Shown: positions 15,240 through 24,700 of the stretch, piece after piece
Layout of the letters: each line of letters opens with the position of its first letter
Numbering within the stretch: the first letter of the stretch is position 1
Assembly (NCBI GenBank): GCA_964343805.1
Contig: CAYFLR010000053.1
Location: 1 to 39,752, forward strand
Direction of reading: 5' to 3'
Length of the DNA: 39,752 nucleotides
From: CAYFLR01 sp964343805
Lineage (GTDB): Bacteria; Bdellovibrionota_B; Oligoflexia; CAYFLR01
Position numbers and translations under genes: made by a program
Notes under the pieces: model-generated
Told to the model about the DNA's origin: nothing
Seen by the model: only the letters and a program-made list of their open reading frames with translations
Database searches by the model: none

Positions 15240-16589
15240 TTATTGAGATGAGAAAACCTTCGAACAACAATAAAGTGGCAGGGTAACGAATTTTCCTCTT
15301 GGTCCCAGACCAAAGTTTTGCCCGGTGAGTTTATAAGCTAGAGAAGGGTGATAACGATTAATATAGGCATCGAGACTTTTAGCACGACGACTTCGATGAG
15401 ATGACTTTACTTCAAGGGGAATAATCTGATCGTCTAGAGGTAGTAAAAACTCAATTTCTGATCGACCCTCTTGCCAAGCATTTAAAGGACTATTAAATAG
15501 TGCAAAAAGCTCCTGAGCTACAAAGTTTTCAGCTATAAAACCTTTATAGGATCCTAGCTGATCCTGCAAAATCGTCACAGGATTTACTCTCAACATAGCA
15601 TTTAATAATCCTACATCAAAAATATAGAGTTTGAACTTGTTGGCCTTAGAGTGCCCGGCCAAAGGGATCCCAGACTTTGCAGCAATAAGGCTTTTTATAC
15701 AAAGCCGAGATTTTTCTAACCAAGTCAATGGTCCAACTATTGATTCAAATCCCTTTCGTTTAGGAATGACTTTGTTAAAACGAAACTTCTTTACTTCCTC
15801 GTCTTGAACTTCTGCCAATTGAGAAGGAATTGCCTCAAAAACATGAAGTATATGACCTGCATTAACAAGTCCACTGTATTTTACAAAATCAGCTTTATAT
15901 CCTTCCACCAGTTCAAGTTGAATTTCTCTTGCTGCTTGCAATGCTTCATTTAAATTATTGGGGCACAAATCGGCAAAGGTTTTTACAACTTCAGGTAAGC
16001 CACCGGTAAAAAAATAGATTCTTAGCATTTCTAAAAGTTTTTGATGAAGAATAGAGTTGATAGGTTTTTTTAAGTTTTTAACATCTAGATCACTATAGAG
16101 CTCATGGGAAAGTGGATCAATCCTTTTTAAAACCTCAGTAAAAGACATGGGAAACATGGGTAGAAAGTTTACATAGCCTATAGGAAAGGACTCCTCATTT
16201 TTTAATAGCCCCAGGTGAGATCCTGCTGCAATGATATCCAGAGTTGGCATTTGCTTATGAAAATATTTTAAAGAGGAAATAGCTCCTTCACACTCTTGAA
16301 TTTCATCTAATATGAGTAAATCTTTTTTTATATCAATTGAGACTCCCAGTGCGAGCTGAAGATATTTTAAAATTTCGATGGGATTATGAGTTGAAAATGC
16401 AGATGTTAACTGGGGATTTTCTTTAAAATCTGCCAAAACGTACTTGCCCCCCTTTTCCAGATAGTGTTCTTTACCAAACTGTTCTAAAAGATAAGTTTTG
16501 CCAACTTGTCTTGCGCCTTTTAAAATGAGCGGCTTACGACCTGGTTTTTGCTTCCATTCAATTAATTTTACAATGGTTTCTCGTTTCAT
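15240..16589 (-). CDS. AAA ATPase with DUF4143 C-terminal domain
   Basis: A 449-residue protein of the AAA_14/DUF4143 family. Walker A is G-A-R-Q-V-G-K-T at 25-32, Walker B L-L-I-L-D-E-I-Q-E at 91-99, then A-A-G-S-H-L as sensor region. The C-terminal half is DUF4143 with a PD-(D/E)xK-like nuclease core, seen as E-I-E-F-L-L followed by P-L-E-V-K-S-S. The cellular role of this family is poorly known, and copies are often scattered and horizontally moved. It has no obvious link to polysaccharide synthesis. It stands alone, with 172 bases downstream and 149 upstream, and AGG eight bases before ATG. It is probably a hitchhiker or marks a rearrangement point in the locus. Confidence 0.88.
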   Translation of the reverse strand: MKRETIVKLIEWKQKPGRKPLILKGARQVGKTYLLEQFGKEHYLEKGGKYVLADFKENPQLTSAFSTHNPIEILKYLQLALGVSIDIKKDLLILDEIQECEGAISSLKYFHKQMPTLDIIAAGSHLGLLKNEESFPIGYVNFLPMFPMSFTEVLKRIDPLSHELYSDLDVKNLKKPINSILHQKLLEMLRIYFFTGGLPEVVKTFADLCPNNLNEALQAAREIQLELVEGYKADFVKYSGLVNAGHILHVFEAIPSQLAEVQDEEVKKFRFNKVIPKRKGFESIVGPLTWLEKSRLCIKSLIAAKSGIPLAGHSKANKFKLYIFDVGLLNAMLRVNPVTILQDQLGSYKGFIAENFVAQELFALFNSPLNAWQEGRSEIEFLLPLDDQIIPLEVKSSHRSRRAKSLDAYINRYHPSLAYKLTGQNFGLGPRGKFVTLPLYCCSKVFSSQ

Positions 16590-16738
16590 AATATAAGCCT
16601 AGCATATTTGGAGCAACTTTTGTAGGGGTGATATTCCTAAAATACGGACTATTTGCTATGGTGATTATCCGTGTTAAGGGATTTTCTGTAGGGGTATTGT
16701 TAGGTTATGCTGGACTTTTTGTGGGGATTTGTCCCGTT

Positions 16739-17920
16739 TTATTTCAAATCTCTCTGATTTTTCATCAACTTAAGAATCTGCTCCCCCACCTTCTCCCAGA
16801 TAAAGTGACTTGCCACTAACTGCTCGCATTTGGGAGGGTAGTGATCTTTGGGCTTACTTAGAATTTCATTAATGGCATTTATGATTTCATTTTTTTCATA
16901 ATGAACCACTCGTCCTGCGCAAAACTCTTCTAAATAAGGAATGTCACATTGATAGGAAACTAGACTGGGAGTGCCGCATGCGAGAGCTTCTAAGCTAGCG
17001 GTAGAGGTTTCCTCATAGAAAGAGGGAATGAGATAAAAACAGTCTGCTCTTTGATAGGCAGCCACCACATCTTGCTCATAGAGAGGTCCGGTAAAAATAA
17101 AACGGTCTTGCAGTTGGTGCATCTTGATTTTCTGTTGAATCGTATCTAAGTAACCATCATCTCGTCCCACCAGCATCCACTTAAGATGGGGATTGTTTTT
17201 ACATGCTTCGCTAAACGCATCCACCATCAAAGGAGTTATTTTGAGCTGATGGATGCGTCCCACACTGAGCAGAACTTGATCTTGATCTTTTAATTTATGT
17301 TTTTCTGAAAAAGCCACTAGGTCAGCGGGTTTTTTAAACTTATCCACATCGATTGCCAGGGGGACAATGTGTGTCTGCTCAGTTTTGGATGGAACCAATT
17401 TCAAATATTCTTGTCTTTCGTGTTCTGTCTGGGCAAAAAATCCCTGAGCATTATCCAGCATCTTATTTAGGAACAGAAAATCATAGACATTTTTTATAAG
17501 GGTCTTAATGATGCCTCCTGATAAAGGAAGGCAACCATAAGCGGCATGGAAGTAAGGAATGTTATGCTTGATTAAAAAAGGAGTGGCAACAGCGTTTAAG
17601 TAGGTTCGGGCATCACTCATGATGGCATAATCAAAATCTTTCCCATGCTGGTAGAGATAACTTTTAAAATCTTTGGGTAAAAAGATCTTGGTCTTATAGG
17701 CGAGGGTATTACTGATGTTGGGAAAATACTTAACAGAGATACCCTCGATATCTTTTTCAAAGTCAGGCTGCACAGAGCTTTCATCATGGACGTTGGTGGT
17801 ATAAACTGTCACCTGATGGCCGACCTTTGTTAGATATTTTGCAATTTCAAATAAGATGCGAGGGATTCCACCATAGGCCCAAGCAGGGGCGAAGTAGGGG
17901 GTAATAATGAGAATTTTCAT
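16739..17920 (-). CDS. GT4-family glycosyltransferase
   Basis: A 393-residue GT-B enzyme. The N-terminal domain begins I-L-I-I-T-P-Y-F-A-P with the W-A-Y-G-G-I-P-R loop of GT4 proteins. The donor domain has L-L-S-V-G-R-I-H-Q-L-K, V-G-R-D-D-G and the E-x7-E signature in E-E-T-S-T-A-S-L-E-A-L, followed by A-C-G-T-P. AGAAGG lies six bases before ATG, and the start overlaps the acyltransferase stop (ATGA), so the two are co-translated. It ends the 16739-25558 minus-strand block. The downstream 149-base gap shows no convincing terminator. Sugar specificity is unknown. Confidence 0.9.
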   Translation of the reverse strand: MKILIITPYFAPAWAYGGIPRILFEIAKYLTKVGHQVTVYTTNVHDESSVQPDFEKDIEGISVKYFPNISNTLAYKTKIFLPKDFKSYLYQHGKDFDYAIMSDARTYLNAVATPFLIKHNIPYFHAAYGCLPLSGGIIKTLIKNVYDFLFLNKMLDNAQGFFAQTEHERQEYLKLVPSKTEQTHIVPLAIDVDKFKKPADLVAFSEKHKLKDQDQVLLSVGRIHQLKITPLMVDAFSEACKNNPHLKWMLVGRDDGYLDTIQQKIKMHQLQDRFIFTGPLYEQDVVAAYQRADCFYLIPSFYEETSTASLEALACGTPSLVSYQCDIPYLEEFCAGRVVHYEKNEIINAINEILSKPKDHYPPKCEQLVASHFIWEKVGEQILKLMKNQRDLK

Positions 17921-18576
17921 CTGGAGCCTTCTGAATGTGTCTGAGTCGTTTTGATCACTTTGGCAGGATTTCCTCCAGCAATAGAGTTGGCTGGAATGTC
18001 ATTTACTACTAAACTCCCTGCTTGAGTAACAGAGTTTTTACCGATTTTGACCCCTTTTAAGATCATACTGTGCATGCCAATAAAGACATTTTCTTCAATG
18101 ATGACCGGTGAAGATTTTATGCCATCTGTTTGATAGCGTCTTTCTCCATCGCTGATGGGGTGAAAATCCGTATCTACAATAGTGCAGCCTGAGCCGATGA
18201 TGGTATTATCACCGATTTCAATTCGCTCTGCAGCACAAATTGAGCTGCCGGTGATGCCCACATGATTGCCAATTTTCAAAGTGGCTTTGGCTTCCCAGGT
18301 GGTAAAAAAGCACTTTCCAAGGACTCCTAATGGATTGCTGGAGAATTTATTTCTTAACTCCACATGGTGGCCAATGGTAAAAGAGGAGTTACGGTGTTTG
18401 CGTACAGTGAAAAAGTCATAGGAGAGGAGCCCTTTGCCACCTTTGACTCCCCAGAGTTTTAAGTAGATATAAAGAAAAGGTCTAATAAGCTGGGCAAAAA
18501 GAAAGTCAAAAATCTTCCACGGGGTGTTAAGCAATATTTCGAAAGGATTGTACTTTGGGCGTGCAGGAGTATTCAT
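17917..18576 (-). CDS. Left-handed beta-helix acyltransferase (WbbJ/LbH type)
   Basis: A 219-residue acyltransferase of the hexapeptide-repeat superfamily. Repeats of the [LIV]-G-x-x-x-x type run from about residue 68 to 205 (for example I-G-N-H-V-G-I-T-G and I-G-D-N-T-I-I-G-S-G). T-D-F-H-P supplies the catalytic His, and the end carries the usual A-G-S-L-V-V-N-D-I-P-A-N-S-I-A-G-G-N-P-A-K-V. It probably O-acetylates a sugar using acetyl-CoA. The N-terminal ~65 residues are more hydrophobic (I-F-D-F-L-F-A-Q-L) and may touch the membrane. The start has only a weak ribosome site. It sits between DUF2304 and GT4 in the same operon. Confidence 0.87.
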   Translation of the reverse strand: MNTPARPKYNPFEILLNTPWKIFDFLFAQLIRPFLYIYLKLWGVKGGKGLLSYDFFTVRKHRNSSFTIGHHVELRNKFSSNPLGVLGKCFFTTWEAKATLKIGNHVGITGSSICAAERIEIGDNTIIGSGCTIVDTDFHPISDGERRYQTDGIKSSPVIIEENVFIGMHSMILKGVKIGKNSVTQAGSLVVNDIPANSIAGGNPAKVIKTTQTHSEGSR

Positions 18577-18583
18577 AATAGCA

Positions 18584-18931
18584 TCACTTTTCTTTTAATT
18601 GATTGAGCTCAAATTCTAAAAGAGCAAGTTTTTGAGCTAAAAGACGAATACGGTTGGATAAGATAGAGACAATCACCGTTAAACTTAAGATGATCAGCAG
18701 ACTGAAGATCATTCCTAGAAAGAAAAGGGTATTTGAAGGAGTTTGAATGCCTAGTAGATCACTCACCCAAACGACAATGGGGAAATAAAGGCAGATAGCG
18801 ATAAAACTAACAAACAGGGCGATCCAAACTAAGGCATACTTCTCTTTAATTTTCTTCCTGCGGATGAGTTCAAAAATGATTAAAAGGATGAAAAAAGAGG
18901 TTAAAGTGCCGGTGATTTGTAAGAGAAACAT
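18584..18931 (-). CDS. DUF2304 membrane protein
   Basis: A 115-residue protein with three hydrophobic helices (about residues 3-22, 34-55 and 68-92) and a charged, coiled C-terminal tail ending E-F-E-L-N-Q-L-K-E-K. Size, topology and position next to a DPM1-like GT2 match DUF2304, which in many polysaccharide loci pairs with polyprenyl-phosphate sugar synthases. It may hold the GT2 at the membrane or help flip its product, a part played by GtrA in the other pair in this window. AAGG seven bases before ATG supports the start; the gene follows the GT2 by 19 bases. Confidence 0.8.
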   Translation of the reverse strand: MFLLQITGTLTSFFILLIIFELIRRKKIKEKYALVWIALFVSFIAICLYFPIVVWVSDLLGIQTPSNTLFFLGMIFSLLIILSLTVIVSILSNRIRLLAQKLALLEFELNQLKEK

Positions 18932-18950
18932 GACAAAGCCTTATGCTAAA

Positions 18951-19673
18951 TTATTCCTCATATTTATAGGAGGACTTATTTCTTAAAGAGCCGATGATCA
19001 TAGCCAGTGGCACTTTCAGCATATAGTACACACTGCGCAAAAAGCCGATGGAGGATTCTCCTCCCTGTCTAGCTTTCATGATAACTGGGAACTCAATAAC
19101 TTTTAAACCGCACTTGTTAAAGTAGATGATGCATTCTGGTTCAGCATAATCCTCAGGGTAGTAACTAGCTAATAGAGAAATTCCTTGGCGATCAACTATT
19201 CGAAAACCCGCAGTGGCGTCAGTAATTGTTTTACCGGTAAGCATTTTAATCAGCCACCCAAAAAAACGAATTCCTATTTGTCTGGGTAAACTGGATTGAA
19301 ATCCCTCATTATTAATAAAACGGGATCCAATAATGAGGGAGGCTTCCTCTTTTTGGATCTTTACTAACATGGGGGCAATGTATTCCGCAGGGTGTTGTCC
19401 ATCGGCATCAAACTGGAAGGCGTAGTCATAATTATAAGTTTTAGCGAATTTATAACCTGTCTGTACTGCGTTTCCTATTCCCATATTGTAAGGGAGATCA
19501 ATCGTTTTTACACCTGTAGATCTAGCTTTTGCACCCGTTGTATCTGTAGAACCATCATTAATGACCAGAATATCAAAGTTCTCGCTAAAAAAATCCATCG
19601 AACGAATATCACTAATAGAATTTGAAATATTCTCAGCTTCATTAAAAGCGGGTATTATAATTAATATCTTCAT
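18951..19673 (-). CDS. GT2, polyprenyl-phosphate sugar synthase (DPM1-like)
   Basis: A 240-residue GT2: I-I-P-A-F-N-E-A-E-N at 6-15, I-N-D-G-S-T-D at 38-44, the metal-binding D-A-D-G-Q-H at 89-94, I-G-S-R-F, and D-A-T-A-G-F-R, typical of dolichyl/undecaprenyl-phosphate glycosyltransferases. It would charge a polyprenyl phosphate with a sugar for a GT-C enzyme. Both neighbours support this: a DUF2304 gene follows and a large GT-C-like membrane protein precedes it. No Shine-Dalgarno is seen before ATG. The 78-base gap upstream is the largest inside this block and could hold an internal promoter, though none is clear. Confidence 0.88.
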   Translation of the reverse strand: MKILIIIPAFNEAENISNSISDIRSMDFFSENFDILVINDGSTDTTGAKARSTGVKTIDLPYNMGIGNAVQTGYKFAKTYNYDYAFQFDADGQHPAEYIAPMLVKIQKEEASLIIGSRFINNEGFQSSLPRQIGIRFFGWLIKMLTGKTITDATAGFRIVDRQGISLLASYYPEDYAEPECIIYFNKCGLKVIEFPVIMKARQGGESSIGFLRSVYYMLKVPLAMIIGSLRNKSSYKYEE

Positions 19674-19751
19674 AAAGATAACACTTCTTAAGCAATTCTA
19701 ATTATTAATAACCTCTCAACTAACATAGAAAAAGGGCAAAGGCTAGGGTTA

Positions 19752-21734
19752 TTATGGACTTGGGGTCACTTCGTCACTGTACTTCATCACTAAATAAGTG
19801 TTGAGTGGGTCTGGGGTCAAAATTTTAATGCCACAGAGGTCATTTTGAGCTGTGTTGTAGTAGACCGGGTGGTTGGGAATAACAATATACTTTACTCCGA
19901 TTTCACGGAACTTGGGGGAGCAAGGGTGGATGAAGAGGGTGTAGGAATCGGCCTGCTCAAGTTTAAAATTGAAGGTGCCTAGATCCGTAGGGTGCATGGT
20001 AATATGAGCAAAGCGGTTATAAACATGGTTAAATTTTCGTTTTGGATCGATAACTCTGAGTTTATCTAAATCGGGGGGGAACCGGACTCCATTAAAAAGA
20101 TTGGCGTTGGTGGCTTTTAACAAGCTAGGAATCAAATGGTTCCCATAGGCCACCCAAAGGGCACCGGGATCTTTTTCTACCAATGGTATTATAAATTTTA
20201 CGATATTTTTATCTAAAATGGGATTTAATCCCTTGGCAATGGGATTCACTTCCCAACTTGGCACAATGACAGCGGTTAATGCTAGGGCATAATATAGCCA
20301 TCGAAGTCTAAATTCGAGTAGGAACAAAATCAGTAATCCATAAAGTAGGCTAACATAGAGTATTTGATCGTTGGTGATCCATTTTATATGAAAGGTTTTA
20401 ACTAAAGACTCGCCAAATTGAAAAATAAGCCAACCAGAAAGACCAGAGATTAGGATATTAGCCAGAAAGGGGAGTTTGAAGTATTTATAATCTTTTTGGA
20501 GTACCGCAATGAAAATGACACTGGCAAAGCCAATGGCAATGACTGAGCGAAAAGCGGGGACAAAGCTAAATAGAGAGAGGTAGGACAACCATTTTGGGAA
20601 GCCAACTGTACAGTAGATCGAGAGAATTATGAGGTAGCCACTCATCAACAAAGGAAGATAGGGAATCTCTTTCCTGTTTCTGAGCAGTTTAACTGCATAA
20701 ATAAAAATCCCAATGGGAAAGAGAAGGATAAAACCACTGGTTTCGCATATGTTATGCCAGAGGTACTGGCCAGCATGATAAAACATGTCATAATAGCCTG
20801 AAAAAAGACGTTCCAAAGGAAATGTACCGCCAGTGGAGACTCTTCGACCTGGGTAAACGGTATTTAGGATGCGACTTAGGTACTCGCTATTATGAATGTA
20901 CCAGTTGATAATCAGAGCAATTAAACCTATAGCAGCTATGACAATTAAGGTGGACTTTAATTTCAGCTGATGCCGGTGGGGTTGTAGATGCTTTCGATCA
21001 AGCCAAAAACCGGCTATAATAGTGATCATGAGCCAACTGAGAGGAACTTGGTAAGCCGGGTAGAAAGTCATGACAAACTGCTTACCGAAAATAAGCAACA
21101 TGACATAACTAAGTAAAACAAACCACTTAGAGCGAGAAAATATAAAATAAATTGAGGCTACCAGGGTAAAGCTGAAGTACGTCATGAGAGTGGAAATGTC
21201 CCACCATCTATTGAAACTAGAAAAGAATAGAAAGAGGGATCCTGCTATGGATAGATAAAAGTCGCTGCGCGTGAGGAGCATCAATAGCAGAAAAAATCCT
21301 AAGAAAGAACCAAAGCGGAAAAAATTCCAGTGATAAGAGTAACCGATTTCTAAATCAAAGTGAAAGAGCAGGTCCCATGGATTTTGAAAGTTTCTAATTA
21401 CAAAAGAGACATCTTTTTTTGCTTTGGGGATATTTTTATAACCAGCTAAAGAGGCCGGGGCAGTGGCCAGCCACTCATCACTCCTAACCGGTTTTGGATT
21501 TCCCCATATAAGTGAGGTTGATTTATTCTCTTTATCATCATAGGGAACATAGCTATTCCACATTTCAAGTGAAGAGTAGTGAATTCTTTGGGAAACAACA
21601 AATACAAATGAGCAAAACAAGAGCAGGAAGAAAAGCAGTTCACGTTTTTTAATAATAATCAAACCGGGTTCGGTCAGATTATTAAGAATAAACATGAAGA
21701 AGAATTTAATTCTACCACGGACAAACTTTATCAT
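19752..21734 (-). CDS. Large polytopic membrane protein (GT-C-like, RSDEW type)
   Basis: A 660-residue integral membrane protein with about twelve predicted helices. After the first helix (residues 33-48) comes a periplasmic loop with W-G-N-P-K-P-V-R-S-D-E-W at 78-88. R-S-D-E-W is recurrent in large uncharacterised membrane proteins of glycan loci, where the acidic pair sits where GT-C enzymes hold their catalytic Asp. The C-terminal ~130 residues form a soluble domain. It probably transfers a sugar from a polyprenyl-phosphate donor made by the GT2 at 18951-19673. It overlaps the upstream 1275-residue gene by four bases (ATGA), so the two are translationally coupled. Confidence 0.74.
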   Translation of the reverse strand: MIKFVRGRIKFFFMFILNNLTEPGLIIIKKRELLFFLLLFCSFVFVVSQRIHYSSLEMWNSYVPYDDKENKSTSLIWGNPKPVRSDEWLATAPASLAGYKNIPKAKKDVSFVIRNFQNPWDLLFHFDLEIGYSYHWNFFRFGSFLGFFLLLMLLTRSDFYLSIAGSLFLFFSSFNRWWDISTLMTYFSFTLVASIYFIFSRSKWFVLLSYVMLLIFGKQFVMTFYPAYQVPLSWLMITIIAGFWLDRKHLQPHRHQLKLKSTLIVIAAIGLIALIINWYIHNSEYLSRILNTVYPGRRVSTGGTFPLERLFSGYYDMFYHAGQYLWHNICETSGFILLFPIGIFIYAVKLLRNRKEIPYLPLLMSGYLIILSIYCTVGFPKWLSYLSLFSFVPAFRSVIAIGFASVIFIAVLQKDYKYFKLPFLANILISGLSGWLIFQFGESLVKTFHIKWITNDQILYVSLLYGLLILFLLEFRLRWLYYALALTAVIVPSWEVNPIAKGLNPILDKNIVKFIIPLVEKDPGALWVAYGNHLIPSLLKATNANLFNGVRFPPDLDKLRVIDPKRKFNHVYNRFAHITMHPTDLGTFNFKLEQADSYTLFIHPCSPKFREIGVKYIVIPNHPVYYNTAQNDLCGIKILTPDPLNTYLVMKYSDEVTPSP

Positions 21735-24700
21735 CTGATATCCACCTTAAATTGATCAGATTCTTGTCTTTCATGGAAGTTCTCATGGTCGAGAGTTAAA
21801 TTTGGATTGTAATAGGGATCTCCCTTTTGCAGGATCTCTTTGTGCTTATCCATCATATAAAGAACTTCACTTTCAAAGCGCTTTTTTACTTTTTCATTCA
21901 TATCATCAAAGCCCCTGGAAATAGATTCATGATGGTAGGCTTCGCAAAGTGGCGTAAAAACATTTAAATAGCCAGCATAATAAACTCTCAGACAGAAGTC
22001 GATATCATTGAAAGCCACACTGAGATTTTTTTCGTTAAGCCCTTCGAGTTCTAGAAAGAGCTTTTTCTTGATCATAAAGCAAGCGGCTGTGCAGGCACAC
22101 AAGTTTTGAATAATCGAGGCCCGATTGAAATATCCAAACTCACTTCGATTAAAATGTTTATGGGAATGACCCGCCACTCCACCTACGCCGATAATCACTC
22201 CAGCATGCTGAATGGTGTCATTGGGATAGTAAAGTTTGGCTCCCACCACACCCACTTCCTCTCTTTGTGAGTGTTCAAGCAGGGCTTCTATCCAATCCTC
22301 AGAGATTATTTCAATGTCATTATTTAGGAGAATAAGATGCTCACCTTTAGCCTTATCCGCTGCAAAATTATTGATCTTGGAAAAGTTAAATGGCACATCG
22401 TAATCGATAAATTGAATTTTGGGATGGTTGTTGTATTGGTTGATGAGATCCTTGGTTGCCGGTTCCACACTGCCGTTATTGATGCAGAGCACTTCATAAT
22501 TCGTATAAGAACTCTTCTTGATGATGGAATCAAGACAGGTGTCTAAAAACTCCGGTTTATCTTTAAAAGGAATAATAATACTCACGAGGGGAGTTGAGTG
22601 GAGCTCTCTTCTTACTTCATATGTACCTGCAACTGGACCAAAATCAGCTAAACCCTTTATTTTACGCCTGTTAAGGGCATCTTGAATCGCCTCTTTGGCC
22701 TTTTGATTGGGGTAACTCTTTTCCCCAAAGTCCATGGCGGTCGATCCCGGAATCATTCTCCAATGATAAAGAATATGGGGGATATGATGAATTTTTTGAG
22801 TTTGTTCCACTGCTCTTAAAAAGAGATCGTAATCTTGTGACCCATCATACTCAGGTCGAAACCCACCTACTTGTTCTATGAGAGATTTTTTTATCACTGT
22901 CAAGTGGCAGAAATAGTTTTGAGAAAGAAGCATGTCTGGAGTGTAGTCGGGCTTGTAGTAGGCTGTCTGGCACTGGCCGTCGAGGGTCATTTTATCTTCG
23001 TCCGAGTACATGATGTCAGGGTCATGCTCATTAATGGCCTTAACCACTCTATAAAGGGCATCAGGGGTCAATTCATCATCGTGATCAAGGAGGGCTACAT
23101 ATTCTCCGGTACACATGGAAAGGGCCGCATTGGAAGCGGTAGAAATTCCACCATTTTTAGATAGAAATTTTTTCTTAATCCTGCGTCCCCTGATCTTTTT
23201 AAGGGCTTTACGGGTGGCTTCATTAGGGGAGGCATCATCCACTAAACAGAGTTCCCAATGAGGATAGAATTGATTTTTAATAGAGCGAACGGCGAGTATT
23301 AGCCACTTTGGTTCCACATTATAAACGGGAACAACGATACTCACTAAAGGCTTTTTATTAAATTGCTCAATGTCTCGTTTAATCTCTGGTGTGATTTCCA
23401 CAACCGGCTGTTTGGTGGCTCTTAAATAGGAGTAGTTGAGGGCTTTCAAGGGACCATGATTTTTAGTGTCTCGCAGAAAGCTGCGAAGAGCCAGACGAAC
23501 ACCTCCCGAATGTAAAAGCCATTTCATGAAGGTGTAGTAGCGAGTGAGCCATCTCCAGCCACGGGATTGATGTATTTTCTGAAGCTCGGCTTGCAAGTGT
23601 TGATTATGGCTTTCTATATGGTGAATGTGGTGGTGGTTACCTGCAATTTTATTATTGAGATTGTTTTGTTGGTTGGTGAGTTCAACAATCTGTTTGTGTT
23701 GTTCTTTATTGTGTTCTTCGAGGTTGCGTTCTCTGTTTTGCAATTCAAAGAAATTACCTTCTAATCCAGCATAAACTTGTTGTAAATGAGAGTGCATATC
23801 TCTAAAGTGGCTAACTTGCCCCTGCAGTTCGGTAATAAGATTCATGCGCTCTTGCAGAAGAGTCTCTTGCTCTTCGATTTTAGCTATATACTCTTCTGAG
23901 TGCTTAGGCCAAGAGGTGCTAAGAGAGCCGGTAATCGCTGTTATAAAATCCTCTTTAGACTTATTAAAGTTGATTTCAGCTTGCAGTTCCGCTTCATAAG
24001 AGATGAACTGATTCAGAAGGCTCTCAGGAAGTAGTAATTCTAATTTCTCAAACCCCTTTTGAATCACTTGGAGAACATTATTTAAATTATGTTTCTCTCG
24101 AAAATGAATGAGGAAGGGGGAGTTGGGCAGTAGCCAATTAAAAAGAGCTCGAAATAGTATGTATTGATTTAGGTCGAATGGGAGCTTACCAGGTTCTTTG
24201 ATTTTCCATTCAAGATCAAAGTAATCAAATTCACCACTCTCATTAATAATAATATTATTGAAGATAAGATCAGCTAAGAGACCCTTTTGATCAGTATTTC
24301 TCGAAAACTCTTGGATATAATTATAGTACTTTATTACGGAATCAAAAAAAGCATCCAAAGAGCCTTGATTAAGAGAGTCTTTTAGCAGTTTGGTTGATAA
24401 TAGCTGCCCTGTTTTCCAGGCTTCATCACTGACAATATGTTGCAGCGGGCTCTTTTCCTCAGGTATGGGGGAGGTATAACGATGTTGTCTTTGTACCTGA
24501 TCGCTGAGAGTGCTTTTGGTAGTAATAAGTTGATAGCCCTCTTTGCGATTGGCATTACTATAATGTATTAGGTCAAAGTCAGGTTGGTCTAACTTACTGT
24601 TGGAGGCAAAAACCAAGAAGGAGTTGGCGAAATGATCCAGTTGCTGTTCTTTAATAAGTGATTTTGCAAATAGGGGCTCTGGAAAGCGGTGTTTTCGTGG

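Noticed and set aside
16617..16698. Two copies of TGTAGGGGT about 65 bases apart
   Set aside because: Nine-base match only, no regular spacing or third copy; not enough for a repeat element.
16720..16738. Short inverted repeat GGGA/TCCC downstream of the GT4 stop as a terminator
   Set aside because: Four-base stem and no T-run in the transcribed direction.
16628..16819. Plus-strand frame of 63 codons in the gap before the GT4 at 16739
   Set aside because: No ribosome site, hydrophobic low-complexity product, and it runs into the certain GT4 gene on the other strand.
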